DNA of 64,000 bases, from NCBI RefSeq assembly GCF_009846525.1, contig NZ_CP024621.1, positions 1,550,001-1,614,000 of the forward strand, given 5' to 3'. The position numbers and the translations under genes were made by a program. The number at the start of each line of letters is the position of its first letter. Position 1 is the first letter of the stretch. The notes beneath the pieces are model-generated. The model worked only from the letters and a program-made list of their open reading frames with translations. It made no database searches and was not told the DNA's origin. The DNA comes from Halomonas meridiana. Its GTDB lineage: Bacteria > Pseudomonadota > Gammaproteobacteria > Pseudomonadales > Halomonadaceae. Positions 1 through 8,377 of this stretch are shown one piece after another.

Positions 1-1107
1 GGCGCAGGCAGCCCGGCGGAAATCAACCTGCGCAAAGGCGATATTGCCAATATGGGGTTTGCCGAAGCCGCGGACTGCCCGGTGCTGCTGGTGGGCGATA
101 TTGACCGCGGTGGCGTGTTTGCTCAGCTGGTCGGAACGCTGGCGCTACTGAGTGACAGTGAACAGGCTCGCACCAAAGGTTTTATCATCAACCGTTTTCG
201 GGGCGATATTGCGCTGTTGGAACCAGGGCTTGAGTGGTTGGAAGCGCGCACCCAAAAGCCGGTGCTGGGCACGCTGCCGTATCTTCAAGGTCTGCTGCTG
301 GATGCCGAAGATAGCATCGGCACCGTGCAGGCTGAAAAAGCGAGCCAAACGCTCAAGGTCATCGTGCCCGCACTGCCGCGCATCAGTAACCACACCGATT
401 TCGACCCGCTGCGCCTGCATCCACAGGTATCGCTTAGCTTTATCGGCCCCGACCAGCCCATTCCCCCTGCTGATGTGATTGTACTTCCCGGCAGTAAAAG
501 CACCGCGAGCGATTTGGACTGGCTAAAGCGCCAGGGCTGGGACGCGACGATTACTCGCCACCTACGCTACGGCGGCAAAGTGCTGGGCATTTGCGGCGGC
601 TTTCAAATGCTGGGGGAGTGGGTGGATGACCCGGACGGGCTGGAGGGCGCGCCCGGAAAGACCGCCGGATTGGGGCTGTTACCGCTGACCACGCGCATGG
701 TGCCCGGCAAGCAGCTTCGCAACGTGAGCGGCGTGCTAATGGGGGAAGAAGCAAAGGTAGAGGGGTACGAGATTCATAACGGCGTTAGCGACGGCCCTGC
801 CCTGAGAAGGCCACTCTTCGACGTAGGCACCCACTTGGATGGGGCCATCAGCGAGGACGGCCAAGTGATGGGCACTTACCTACACGGCCTATTCGATCAC
901 CCAGAAGCCTGCCAAGCGTTACTCACCAAGCTTGGGCTAGCCAAGGCAGGCAGCGTCGATTACAACGCCCACCGCGAACAAGCCTTGGAGCGCTTGGCCG
1001 ATACGCTCGAAGAACATCTGGATATTGACGCGATCCTGGCGCTCATTGCGTCTTCAAGCGCTGCTAAACAGCCTCTTTGCCCCAGTGCTCTAACAGAAGA
1101 TCGATAA
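1..1107 (+). CDS. cobQ: Cobyric acid synthase, C-terminal 368 residues (5' end outside window)
   Basis: The protein amidates adenosylcobyrinic acid a,c-diamide at four side chains with glutamine and ATP, in cytosolic cobalamin synthesis. The reading frame is open from base 1 and opens with the family-typical [11 protein letters not shown], so the ATG at 52 is internal and the true start lies upstream. The N-terminal synthetase half ends in a [10 protein letters not shown] stretch. The C-terminal type-1 glutaminase half shows the nucleophile loop [10 protein letters not shown], a YEIHNG segment and the catalytic histidine in [11 protein letters not shown]. The last 44 bases overlap the convergent LysR gene, which leaves no room for a separate terminator. 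The assignment is firm. Confidence 0.95.
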   Translation, partial: GAGSPAEINLRKGDIANMGFAEAADCPVLLVGDIDRGGVFAQLVGTLALLSDSEQARTKGFIINRFRGDIALLEPGLEWLEARTQKPVLGTLPYLQGLLLDAEDSIGTVQAEKASQTLKVIVPALPRISNHTDFDPLRLHPQVSLSFIGPDQPIPPADVIVLPGSKSTASDLDWLKRQGWDATITRHLRYGGKVLGICGGFQMLGEWVDDPDGLEGAPGKTAGLGLLPLTTRMVPGKQLRNVSGVLMGEEAKVEGYEIHNGVSDGPALRRPLFDVGTHLDGAISEDGQVMGTYLHGLFDHPEACQALLTKLGLAKAGSVDYNAHREQALERLADTLEEHLDIDAILALIASSSAAKQPLCPSALTEDR

Positions 1108-1969
1108 ACAGCTGCGCCGTACTGGATAAGCTATGCGAGTTGCTGCGTACCAAGCCAATCGAGCGCTGAATGCGTGGCTCGGGTAAATCGCGAGAGCAGA
1201 GCGTGTCGTGGTCCGGGCCGGGCATGGTCATGCGCGGCAAAATAGCCACGCCAAGGCCCGACTCCACCAGTCCCAACGAAGTAGAGAGGTGCTGCACCTC
1301 GTAAAAGCTGTTGAGGTGGATGCCCTCTGCTGAAAGCGCGTTATCCAGTAGCGTGCGGTTGCCACTATCGCGGCTCACGGTGATGAGCCGCACATCCTCT
1401 AAATCGCTCCACTCAATCTGCTTTTTGCTGGCCAGCGGGTGGTCCGAGCGTAGTGCCAGTACAAACGGATCTCGCAGCAGCGGCGTAAAGCGCACCTCCG
1501 AGCTTTGTGCGCTGATCATGTTGATGCCGAAATCCGCCTCGCCATTAATGACTTTTTCCAGCCCCTCGTTAGCGCTGACATCCAAAATTCTGATGCGGAT
1601 GCCCGGCCACGCCTCGCTAAACACGCGAATGACACTAGGCAAAAAGTAGAAGGCCGCCGTGGGCAGGCAGGCAATCGTCACCGTGCCTTTTTGGTGGGTG
1701 ACGAGCTCCCGAATCCCTAAGATGGAGGACTCGTACTCCTCTAGCATGCGCCTGGCGCGGGGCAGAAAATCGGCCCCAACCGGCGTTAGCCGAGTACGCC
1801 GTGTGGTTCGCTCAAGTAGTTCAACTTCAAGGAGTTCTTCGAGTTTTTGGATGCGCCGAGTGAGCGCTGGCTGCGACAAATGCAGGCGTTGGGCCGCCTC
1901 ATGAAAGGTGCCCAATTCAGCGACCAAAATGAAGGCCTGGAGGTCAAGAAATTCGAGTCTATGCAGCAT
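1064..1969 (-). CDS. LysR-family transcriptional regulator
   Basis: This is a 301-residue LysR-type regulator. An N-terminal winged helix-turn-helix (about residues 5-64, with [20 protein letters not shown]) is followed by a periplasmic-binding-protein-like effector domain from about residue 93. It is transcribed divergently from the tautomerase-transporter operon that starts at 2118, with 148 bases between them. By LysR convention it probably controls that operon in response to a carboxylate, but this is inference. No clear Shine-Dalgarno sequence precedes the ATG. Its 3' end overlaps cobQ tail to tail. Confidence 0.9.
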   Translation of the reverse strand: MLHRLEFLDLQAFILVAELGTFHEAAQRLHLSQPALTRRIQKLEELLEVELLERTTRRTRLTPVGADFLPRARRMLEEYESSILGIRELVTHQKGTVTIACLPTAAFYFLPSVIRVFSEAWPGIRIRILDVSANEGLEKVINGEADFGINMISAQSSEVRFTPLLRDPFVLALRSDHPLASKKQIEWSDLEDVRLITVSRDSGNRTLLDNALSAEGIHLNSFYEVQHLSTSLGLVESGLGVAILPRMTMPGPDHDTLCSRDLPEPRIQRSIGLVRSNSHSLSSTAQLFIDLLLEHWGKEAV

Positions 1970-2117
1970 AGGATTGTTGCGCTAAAAAGTTGGATTCATA
2001 ACCAAAACACATTAATGCACAAAGCGGATTTATAGCAATCCATATTTGCATTTGAGACATTAAACATTGGCTGACATTCTCCGTTCATACAGTCATCGCG
2101 AACTATGGCGGAGCGAT
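1970..2117. promoter_or_regulatory. Divergent promoter region, LysR / tautomerase operon
   Basis: This AT-rich intergenic segment separates the two divergent genes. It contains a short dyad, GCAA at 2035-2038 and TTGC at 2046-2049, 7 bases apart, which could be part of a LysR site. The dyad is short and no -35/-10 pair stands out, so only the regulatory role of the interval as a whole is reasonably likely. The Shine-Dalgarno GGCGGAG just before 2118 decides the start of the next gene. Confidence 0.35.
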
Positions 2118-3242
2118 ATGAACAGCATTCCTTGTGTCATTATGCGGGGCGGCACCTCTCGAGGCCCCTTTATTCGCATGAAAGATCTGCCCAGTAATCA
2201 GGCTCAGCAGGCTGATATTCTGCTTAGCCTGATGGGCTCCGGGCATGCGCTACAGATCGATGGTATTGGGGGCGGAGACCCGCTCACCAGCAAAGTGGCC
2301 ATTGTGGAGCGCTCGTCACACCCGGATGCCGACGTTGACTACCTGTTTGCTCAGGTGGACGTAGTGAACAAGCGCGTCGACTTTAACCCGAACTGCGGCA
2401 ACATGCTCTCTGCCGTTGGGCCCTACGCTATCGAAACAGGGTTGGTGGAACCGCAGGACGGGACGACCGTGGTGAAGGTGCATAACCTGAACACCCAGCG
2501 GCTGATTGAGTGTCATGTACCCACGCCGAGTAAGCAGGTGCAGTACGAAGGCAGCGTCACCATTAGCGGCGTTCCTGGCAGTGCGGCGGGTATTCAGCTT
2601 AGCTTTTTAGACATCATGGGCAGTAAAACGGGCCAGCTGTTACCCACGGGAAACGCCTGCGATGAGATCGAAGGTGTCGAAGTGAGCTGTATTGATGCCG
2701 CCACCCCCATTATGCTGCTGCGCGCGGAGTCGGTGGGGTTAACTGGCGATGAGTCACCTGCGGAGTTGGATAATAACGCGGCCTTGTTAACCCGCTTAGA
2801 AACCCTACGCCGTGAAGCAGGGCGACGGATGGGAATGGGCGATGTGAGCCAGAGCGTGCTGCCCAAGGTGGTGCTGATTTCAGAGGCTGAAGCGGCATCT
2901 CACACGCTGAATGTGCGTTATTTTGTGCCCCATCGCTGCCATAAAGCGATTGCCGTCACCGGGGCGATGGCTGTGGCGGCAGCGATTAACGTGCCCGGTT
3001 CGGTGGCCAATCACATGGCCGTAAGCACCCAGAAGCTTTCTGCCGGGCAACTGTTATCACAGATTACATTAGAGCATCCTTCTGGTTCTATTGAGCTAAC
3101 GGCGGAATATCGCCAGCAGAATGCTTTTGACCTAGCGCGCGTGTCGCTCATTCGAACGGCCCGCAAAATTATGAGCGGGCAAATTTTTTACGCGACCCCG
3201 CCAAAGGAAGTGGGGCATCACGCCATCGAAACCGTTGATTAA
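2118..3242 (+). CDS. PrpF-fold isomerase, 4-oxalomesaconate tautomerase-like
   Basis: This 374-residue protein belongs to the PrpF/GalD family of diaminopimelate-epimerase-fold isomerases. It has the family N-terminus IPCVIMRGGTSRG, the GIGGGDPLTSK loop and the DFNPNCGN motif with a conserved cysteine. GalD converts the keto and enol forms of oxalomesaconate in gallate breakdown, while PrpF isomerises 2-methyl-aconitate; which substrate applies here cannot be read from sequence. The start at 2118 is preferred over the ATG at 2067 because GGAG lies 4-5 bases upstream and the family begins at MNSIPCVI. The solute-binding protein and TctAB transporter genes follow, so the operon likely imports and processes a tricarboxylate or an aromatic-ring-derived acid. 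Confidence 0.82.
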   Translation: MNSIPCVIMRGGTSRGPFIRMKDLPSNQAQQADILLSLMGSGHALQIDGIGGGDPLTSKVAIVERSSHPDADVDYLFAQVDVVNKRVDFNPNCGNMLSAVGPYAIETGLVEPQDGTTVVKVHNLNTQRLIECHVPTPSKQVQYEGSVTISGVPGSAAGIQLSFLDIMGSKTGQLLPTGNACDEIEGVEVSCIDAATPIMLLRAESVGLTGDESPAELDNNAALLTRLETLRREAGRRMGMGDVSQSVLPKVVLISEAEAASHTLNVRYFVPHRCHKAIAVTGAMAVAAAINVPGSVANHMAVSTQKLSAGQLLSQITLEHPSGSIELTAEYRQQNAFDLARVSLIRTARKIMSGQIFYATPPKEVGHHAIETVD

Positions 3243-3294
3243 ATAACGCTACCACAATAACCAACCGACAATAATCAATAACAGGAGTATCGCC

Positions 3295-4401
3295 ATGACC
3301 ACCCTGAAGAACACTCCGTTTACAACGTTCAAGAAAGCGCTACTGGTCGTTGCTTGTTCCACGCTAGGCGCTATCAGCGTGAATGCTCACGCTGAGGATG
3401 TGAACGTGCCTGACACCATTCGCTGGACCATTCCCTTTGGTGTGGGCGGTGGAACCGACGTATGGGCGCGCTTCTTCACCACCTGGATGAGCGAGAATAT
3501 TCAAGGCAACCCGACGCTGGTGATTGATAACGTGCCCGGCGGCGGCTCTATCAATGGCAGCAATTTGTTTGCTATGCGAGCGGACTCGGATGGCAGCCAG
3601 TGGATCGGCACCTCTGCCTCCACTCAATACCCTGCCATGCTGCAAGACCGCCGGGTTCGTTATAGCTACGATGATTGGACGCCGATTCTAGCCACGCCCA
3701 CCGGCGGCGTGGTTTATGCCCAGCCTGGCCTAGGCGATAGCGCAGAGGAGGTGCTGAACACGGTAACTAACCAGCGCGTTAAGTTTGCCGTGCAGAGCCA
3801 TACCGGGCTAGAGCTACCAGTACTGATTGCGCTTGATTTGCTGGGGGCCGATGTGCAGGCCGTGTCGGGCATGCGTAGCCGTGGAGAAGGGCGGTTAGCC
3901 TTTGAGCGTGGCGAGGCTGATATCGACTTCCAAACCACTTCTGCCTATTTCAGCAGCGTAGAACCACTGGTTGAGAGCGGACGAGCGGTGCCGCTGTTTT
4001 CGCTAGGCGTGCTGAACGATAGCGGCGAGATCGTGCGTGACCCTGCCTTCCCTGATTTGCCGACCTTCAACGAAGTGTATGAAAGCCTGCATGGTGAAGC
4101 GCCCAGCGGCCCAGGTGCCGAGGCGTATCGTAAGTTTTTTGCTTCCGGGTTTACGCTGCAAAAATTGATTTTACTGCCAAACGATGCGCCAGAAGCGCTG
4201 ATTCAGGAGTATCGCGACGCGGCGCGCCGTTTTGTGGATACGGAAGCGTTCAAAGAAGCCGCCATGGCCCAGCTTGGCCCCTACACGCCGGTGGTCGGTG
4301 AGGTCGTCGAGCAACATCTGCAGGATGCCATGTCGCTGGATGATGCCACACGCCAGTGGCTGGTGGAGTGGCTGCTAGAGCAGCACGGCGCCCGTATTTA
4401 A
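3295..4401 (+). CDS. Periplasmic solute-binding protein, TctC/Bug family
   Basis: This is the 368-residue extracytoplasmic binding subunit of a tripartite tricarboxylate transporter. An N-terminal signal peptide runs to about residue 33 (cleavage near VNAHA-ED). The mature protein carries the Bug-family ligand-loop signatures IRWTIPFGVGGGTDVWARF and VIDNVPGGGSINGSN, which bind carboxylate groups in this family. AGGAG lies 8 bases before the ATG. The gene sits between the tautomerase and the membrane component, separated from the latter by a hairpin that may favour higher expression of the binding protein. The ligand is unknown. Confidence 0.9.
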   Translation: MTTLKNTPFTTFKKALLVVACSTLGAISVNAHAEDVNVPDTIRWTIPFGVGGGTDVWARFFTTWMSENIQGNPTLVIDNVPGGGSINGSNLFAMRADSDGSQWIGTSASTQYPAMLQDRRVRYSYDDWTPILATPTGGVVYAQPGLGDSAEEVLNTVTNQRVKFAVQSHTGLELPVLIALDLLGADVQAVSGMRSRGEGRLAFERGEADIDFQTTSAYFSSVEPLVESGRAVPLFSLGVLNDSGEIVRDPAFPDLPTFNEVYESLHGEAPSGPGAEAYRKFFASGFTLQKLILLPNDAPEALIQEYRDAARRFVDTEAFKEAAMAQLGPYTPVVGEVVEQHLQDAMSLDDATRQWLVEWLLEQHGARI

Positions 4402-4419
4402 CACGCCAGTTAACACTAA

Positions 4420-4445
4420 AAAGGCACGGCTGAGGCAGTGCCTTT
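4420..4445 (+). promoter_or_regulatory. Intercistronic hairpin between tctC-like and tctAB-like genes
   Basis: A perfect 8-bp inverted repeat (AAAGGCAC at 4420-4427, GTGCCTTT at 4438-4445) with a 10-base loop lies between the binding-protein and permease genes. No T-run follows, so it resembles a 3'-end stabiliser or partial attenuator rather than a full terminator. Such elements commonly raise binding-protein output over permease output. Confidence 0.55.
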
Positions 4446-4482
4446 GGGCTCCCTTAGATTAAACAACATAAGAGCCAAGACA

Positions 4483-6426
4483 ATGACAGATGTCTTATTT
4501 TCCAGTTTGGGGCAGTTGTTTACTGTTCCCCATATGCTGTACATGGTGATTGGTGTCCTCATCGGTCTAATTGTGGGCATCATTCCTGGGCTTGGTGGCA
4601 TTGCGGGTATGTCGCTGCTGTTGCCCTTTCTCTATGGAATGGAGCCGTCTGTAGCGCTGGGCATGCTCATGGGTCTAGTGGCGGTGATCCCCACGGGCGA
4701 TACGTTTGCCTCGGTACTGCTTGGTATCCCGGGCTCTAGCGCTTCCCAGGCCACCGTTGTGGACGGCTTTGCGCTGGCGAAAAAAGGGCAGGCGGCACGA
4801 GCGCTGTCTAGCGCGTTTTTGTCGTCAATGATCGGTGGGCTTATCGGTGCTCTAGTGCTGACCGCCTTTATCCTGATTGCACGGCCGGTCGTGCTTTCGT
4901 TCTCTTCCTCAGAGCTGTTTATGTTGACGCTGCTGGGGCTCTCCATGGTGGCGGTGCTGTCTGGTAAGGATGTTTTCAAAGGCATTGCTGCCTGCGGCGT
5001 TGGCTTACTGGTGGGTACCATTGGTATGGCACCCGCCACAGGGGAGTTCCGGCTGCCGTTTGAAATTGACTACCTCTACGATGGATTGCCGTTAGTGGTG
5101 GTGGGGTTAGGTATTTTTGCACTGCCAGAAATCATTGATTTATTAGTGAAACGCGGCGCAATTGCCGAGCAGCCCTGCCAATTGGGCAAAGGCTGGAAAG
5201 AGGGCGTTAAGGATGTGGCCAAGCGGCCTGGACTGGTAGCTCGCTGCGCGGGGATTGGCAGCTTGATGGGCACGGTTCCTGGCTTGGCGGGCTCCGTGGT
5301 GGATTGGCTCACCTACGGCCATGCGGTGCAGAGCGCTAAGGATAAATCACAATTCGGTAAAGGCGATATTCGCGGTGTGATTGCGCCGGAGTCGGCTAAC
5401 AACGCCTGTGCCTGCGGCGCGATGGTGCCCACGCTACTGTTTGGTATTCCTGGGTCTGGTACAGCGGCGGTGTTTTTAGGTGGTTTGCTACTGCTGGGCC
5501 TTCAGCCTGGGGTGAGTATGCTGGAGACGAACCTTGACCTGACGTACACCATTATTTGGTCGTTAGCCCTGGCGAATATCTTAGGCGCTGCGCTCTGTTT
5601 AGGTTTAGCGCGCCCGGTGGCGAGCTTAACGCGGGTGCCGTTCGTGATTTTAGCGCCGCTGATTACCATCTTGATTCTCTTTGCGGCCTACCAAGCAACG
5701 CGCTCGCTGGGGGATCTTTTTGCACTCGGTATCATTGGCGCGATTGGTGTGCTGTTCAAGCAGGCGAATTGGTCTCGTCCTGCCTTCTTGATTGGTTTTG
5801 TGCTCGCGCCTGGTGCCGAAGCGTACTTCTATCAAGCTGCCCAGTTTCAGGGGGCTGAGGCCTTTATGCGGCCTGGCGTGCTGATCATTGGTGCTCTGAT
5901 TGCGGCATCACTGCTACTCCCGCCTCTACGCAGCTACTTGAAAAAGCGCCGTCAAGCAAATGAACCCATGACCCATGAGCTTCAGGAGGAAGTGGCTCCG
6001 CTGGCACTGGGCGTGATCGATGTCGCGTTGCTGGGTAGCCTGTTAGCAGTGGCGGGGTACATGTGGTGGGCATTTGCGGACCTTTCCATGCTGGGCGGCA
6101 TTATGCCTAGGCTGGCGATTGCCATTATTGTCGCGGCGTGCGTGCTGGAAATTATCAGAACGGTCATCAAGCCGATGAAGTGGCAAACGCAGACATTGAG
6201 TCAGCAGTTGACTTGGGTCGCCGGTTTCTTCGCATTAATAGGCAGTGTGATGGTGCTGGGCTTCCTATTTGCCGCTGCGGTATTTTGCCTAGGGTTCTTG
6301 CTGGTGGTGGCACGGATGAAACCAGTTGCTGCCGTGGGGCTGGCGGCGGGCGTCACGCTATTTCTGATGGGGATGGCCAACCTGCTAACGCTGACCTATC
6401 CGACAGGAATGTTGGCGGGGCTGTAA
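4483..6426 (+). CDS. Tripartite tricarboxylate transporter permease, TctA-TctB fusion
   Basis: This 647-residue inner-membrane protein couples uptake of the bound carboxylate to an ion gradient. Residues 1-500 are TctA, with many hydrophobic helices and the paired conserved loops GLIVGIIPGLGG and TVPGLAGSVVDW, plus the PGSSASQATVVDG and PGSGTAAVFLGG segments. After a charged linker (about 500-520) the last 125 residues form four more hydrophobic helices, as in the small subunit TctB. TctA alone is usually about 500 residues, so this is a TctA-TctB fusion, and no separate tctB is present. The ATG at 4483 is chosen because AAGAG precedes it; a GTG at 4438 lies inside the hairpin and is less likely. 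Confidence 0.88.
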   Translation: MTDVLFSSLGQLFTVPHMLYMVIGVLIGLIVGIIPGLGGIAGMSLLLPFLYGMEPSVALGMLMGLVAVIPTGDTFASVLLGIPGSSASQATVVDGFALAKKGQAARALSSAFLSSMIGGLIGALVLTAFILIARPVVLSFSSSELFMLTLLGLSMVAVLSGKDVFKGIAACGVGLLVGTIGMAPATGEFRLPFEIDYLYDGLPLVVVGLGIFALPEIIDLLVKRGAIAEQPCQLGKGWKEGVKDVAKRPGLVARCAGIGSLMGTVPGLAGSVVDWLTYGHAVQSAKDKSQFGKGDIRGVIAPESANNACACGAMVPTLLFGIPGSGTAAVFLGGLLLLGLQPGVSMLETNLDLTYTIIWSLALANILGAALCLGLARPVASLTRVPFVILAPLITILILFAAYQATRSLGDLFALGIIGAIGVLFKQANWSRPAFLIGFVLAPGAEAYFYQAAQFQGAEAFMRPGVLIIGALIAASLLLPPLRSYLKKRRQANEPMTHELQEEVAPLALGVIDVALLGSLLAVAGYMWWAFADLSMLGGIMPRLAIAIIVAACVLEIIRTVIKPMKWQTQTLSQQLTWVAGFFALIGSVMVLGFLFAAAVFCLGFLLVVARMKPVAAVGLAAGVTLFLMGMANLLTLTYPTGMLAGL

Positions 6427-6449
6427 AACGGCGTGAGCTAAAGACGAAC

Positions 6450-6485
6450 ACACAAAAAGCCACTTAAGTGGCTTTTTGTGTTTAA
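6450..6485. terminator. Bidirectional intrinsic terminator
   Basis: A perfect 32-base palindrome (6450-6481), rich in A on the left arm and T on the right arm, lies between the convergent transporter and ridA genes. Both strands read as a GC-containing stem with a U-tract, so it can end transcription from either side. Confidence 0.9.
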
Positions 6486-6507
6486 GTGATAAACAAAACA
6501 GGAAGCG

Positions 6508-6897
6508 TTATTGCTTGGCGCGCTGCGCCATCAGCGTGATCTCCACGGTACTGCCACCGCAAATGTGGGGTGATTCAGTACAAGTTCGCGCTGGGTAGCG
6601 CCCTGGCTCAAAAAATTCGGCGTAGATGCTGTCTAGCGCATTGATCTGTTTTAGGTCAGTGAGGTGAACATCCACGCGAACCACGTCCGCAAGGCTGCCA
6701 CCTTCTTGCTCTAGCATGCGCGCGAGTTCGCGCATCACTAGGCGGGTCTCCTCTTTAACATCGCCCCGCGCCGCTTCCCCGTTGGAAAGATCGGCCACCG
6801 TCAGGCCAGAAATAAAGATATAGTGATCGTCAACCACCATATGACTACCCGGAAAGCTGGGTTTTGGCAGGGTAGGGTCGTTGATGAACTGTGTCAT
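6508..6897 (-). CDS. RidA/YjgF family reactive-enamine deaminase
   Basis: This 129-residue cytosolic protein belongs to the RidA superfamily, whose archetype hydrolyses the reactive enamine/imine products of PLP-dependent dehydratases. It shows the conserved ISGLTVAD strand, VRVDVHLTDL, the substrate-binding arginine in YPARTC and the C-terminal STVEITLMA. AAGGAG lies 6 bases before the ATG. It is a single gene facing the transporter operon. It may belong to a RidA subgroup other than RidA itself, as the ARTC context varies from the archetype. Confidence 0.85.
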   Translation of the reverse strand: MTQFINDPTLPKPSFPGSHMVVDDHYIFISGLTVADLSNGEAARGDVKEETRLVMRELARMLEQEGGSLADVVRVDVHLTDLKQINALDSIYAEFFEPGRYPARTCTESPHICGGSTVEITLMAQRAKQ

Positions 6898-7002
6898 GTG
6901 CGCTCCTTGGCAATAAAAAAATGCCTTGCCTTTACTGCGACTGCCTCAGGGCATTAGGGTTCAATGAATCACCAGACTGGTGTCATCACGCGCTTTGCTC
7001 TA

Positions 7003-7031
7003 CGCTGGCGGGCTTTTATAGCTCGCCAGCG
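7003..7031. repeat. Inverted repeat upstream of the GNAT-like orphan gene
   Basis: An 11-bp inverted repeat with one G-T wobble (7003-7013 and 7021-7031, loop TTTTATA) lies between the divergent ridA and the next gene. No T-run follows on either strand. It could be an operator or a leader-RNA hairpin; the function is unknown. Confidence 0.45.
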
Positions 7032-7084
7032 CTTGTTGTAACGTAGGGAAGTGGCGGGGTGAACGAACGTAACGAGAGAGCGTC

Positions 7085-7645
7085 ATGAAGGTAGTCCATG
7101 TAAGTCAGAGTGAGCCGCGCGATGCGTGTTTGGCCAAGCTATGCGCAGAGGTGTATGGCCAGCAGGCAGGCTTGACGCCGTTGGTGATCTTTACCGGCAC
7201 CAAAAATGTACTGTTTGCCCAAGAAGGCGCGAGGTTGTTGGCAGGGGTTGATGGCGAAGGACACCCTTTAGCGCTGGCGCTATTGGTGCTGGATGAAGCG
7301 GGCGAGGGCATGACCGTGACTCACGCCTGCGAGTTTGCAAAAGGTGCAAAAGCTCGTTTGCTGAGCGAGCTCAGTCTGAAGGCTCCGCTGCGCATCGATA
7401 CGCAGGATGAAAAAGCTAAAACGTTCTTTCAACAGTGCGGCTTCAAACGCTGGTTAGAAGCGGAAAATGGCCAGCACATCGGGCTGTCGACTCGCCACCC
7501 TGCTAACAGCATTGAGACGCTATCGCCTACGTTAGCCCTGGATGAGGCGCTGATTTTGCGCCGCTTCAAACACGATCCCGTGGCGTTCGCCCAAGCCAAA
7601 GAGGCCTTTTTAGCTGGGTTGAATCGCGTTCCCGTGTCGCTCTAG
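7085..7645 (+). CDS. Uncharacterised 186-residue protein, GNAT-like C-terminal half
   Basis: I do not recognise a named family. The protein is soluble, with no signal peptide. Residues about 60-150 have a pattern reminiscent of GNAT acetyltransferases, including a late segment AKTFFQQCGFKRW that resembles the typical A-x-x-FY-x-x-x-GF turn, but no clear acetyl-CoA-binding RxxGxG loop is visible. The gene stands alone between ridA and the cytochrome gene. AGAGAG precedes the ATG. Expression is plausible given normal codon use, but an enzymatic role is only a suggestion. Confidence 0.7.
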   Translation: MKVVHVSQSEPRDACLAKLCAEVYGQQAGLTPLVIFTGTKNVLFAQEGARLLAGVDGEGHPLALALLVLDEAGEGMTVTHACEFAKGAKARLLSELSLKAPLRIDTQDEKAKTFFQQCGFKRWLEAENGQHIGLSTRHPANSIETLSPTLALDEALILRRFKHDPVAFAQAKEAFLAGLNRVPVSL

Positions 7646-7758
7646 GGCAACGACGTGTTCCTTTTTTTGCAACAAATTTCCATGCTGTTGTCATGATCTG
7701 GTGAGCTGTGCTGGGTAAGATAGTGCCATGGTTCAACGTTTGTGAAGAGGAACAATAG

Positions 7759-8286
7759 ATGGCGCTAACAGTGATGGACAGCTCTACGCGTTATGGGTTG
7801 GTGAGTCGGGCATTGCATTGGGGAATGGCACTGCTGTTTGTGTGGCAATTTTGTAGCGCTGCCGCCAGGGTGTTTTTAGAAGATACGGCGATTGAAGGCT
7901 TCCTCTGGGGTACCCATAGCCAAGTGGGTGTTGTGTTAATGGCGCTCGTTGTGATTCGCGCTGTCTGGGCGGTAATGAATGCTTCAAGGCGTCCGCCAGC
8001 GGTGAGCGTGATGGCGAAGCTTGGCCACTTAGCGCTTTACGGGTTGATGATCGCCGTGCCTGTGATTGCACTGATTCGCCAGTACGGCTCGGGCCGTGCG
8101 CTGGATGTGTTGGGCATTAATCTGATGGCGGGCGGTGGCGAGCGCATCGAGTGGATGACTAACTTGGGCGGCTTGTTACACGGCGAGCTGGGTTGGGCGC
8201 TATTAGCCCTGGTGGTAGGCCATATCGCGATGGCGGTATTGCACCGCAGGCTGACCAACCACAGCATCATGACGCGTATGGCTTAG
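7759..8286 (+). CDS. Cytochrome b561 family membrane protein
   Basis: This 175-residue inner-membrane di-haem b cytochrome has four hydrophobic helices. Histidines suited to haem ligation occur in SRALHWGMAL (helix 1), WGTHSQVGVV (helix 2), KLGHLALYGL (helix 3) and GHIAMAVLHRR (helix 4). Bacterial members such as CybB oxidise quinol and pass electrons to oxygen or superoxide, acting at the membrane. AGAGGAAC precedes the ATG by about 6 bases. It is a single-gene unit with its own terminator. Confidence 0.9.
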   Translation: MALTVMDSSTRYGLVSRALHWGMALLFVWQFCSAAARVFLEDTAIEGFLWGTHSQVGVVLMALVVIRAVWAVMNASRRPPAVSVMAKLGHLALYGLMIAVPVIALIRQYGSGRALDVLGINLMAGGGERIEWMTNLGGLLHGELGWALLALVVGHIAMAVLHRRLTNHSIMTRMA

Positions 8287-8310
8287 CCATTTAGGCGTTG
8301 CAATATGCGC

Positions 8311-8342
8311 AACGGCGCACCCACTGGGTGCGCCGTTTTTGT
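8311..8342 (+). terminator. Intrinsic terminator of the cytochrome b561 gene
   Basis: A 12-bp perfect stem (8311-8322 and 8326-8337) with loop ACT is followed by a T-run. A GTTGCT-rich short repeat follows at about 8341-8365. Confidence 0.9.
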
Positions 8343-8377
8343 TGCTGCTGTTGCTACTGTTGCTGTCTAGGCCAACG

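Noticed and set aside
145-420. Open frames on the minus strand within cobQ and many similar frames inside other genes
   Set aside because: They overlap recognisable genes over their whole length, lack ribosome sites and show no family features. High GC content creates such shadows.
1064-1107. Tail-to-tail overlap of cobQ and the LysR gene as a regulatory antisense arrangement
   Set aside because: A 44-base convergent overlap is common in compact genomes and nothing else supports antisense control.
8341-8365. GTTGCT-type short repeat after the cytochrome terminator
   Set aside because: The run is under three units of nine bases, imperfect and non-coding, so a slippage switch is not supported.
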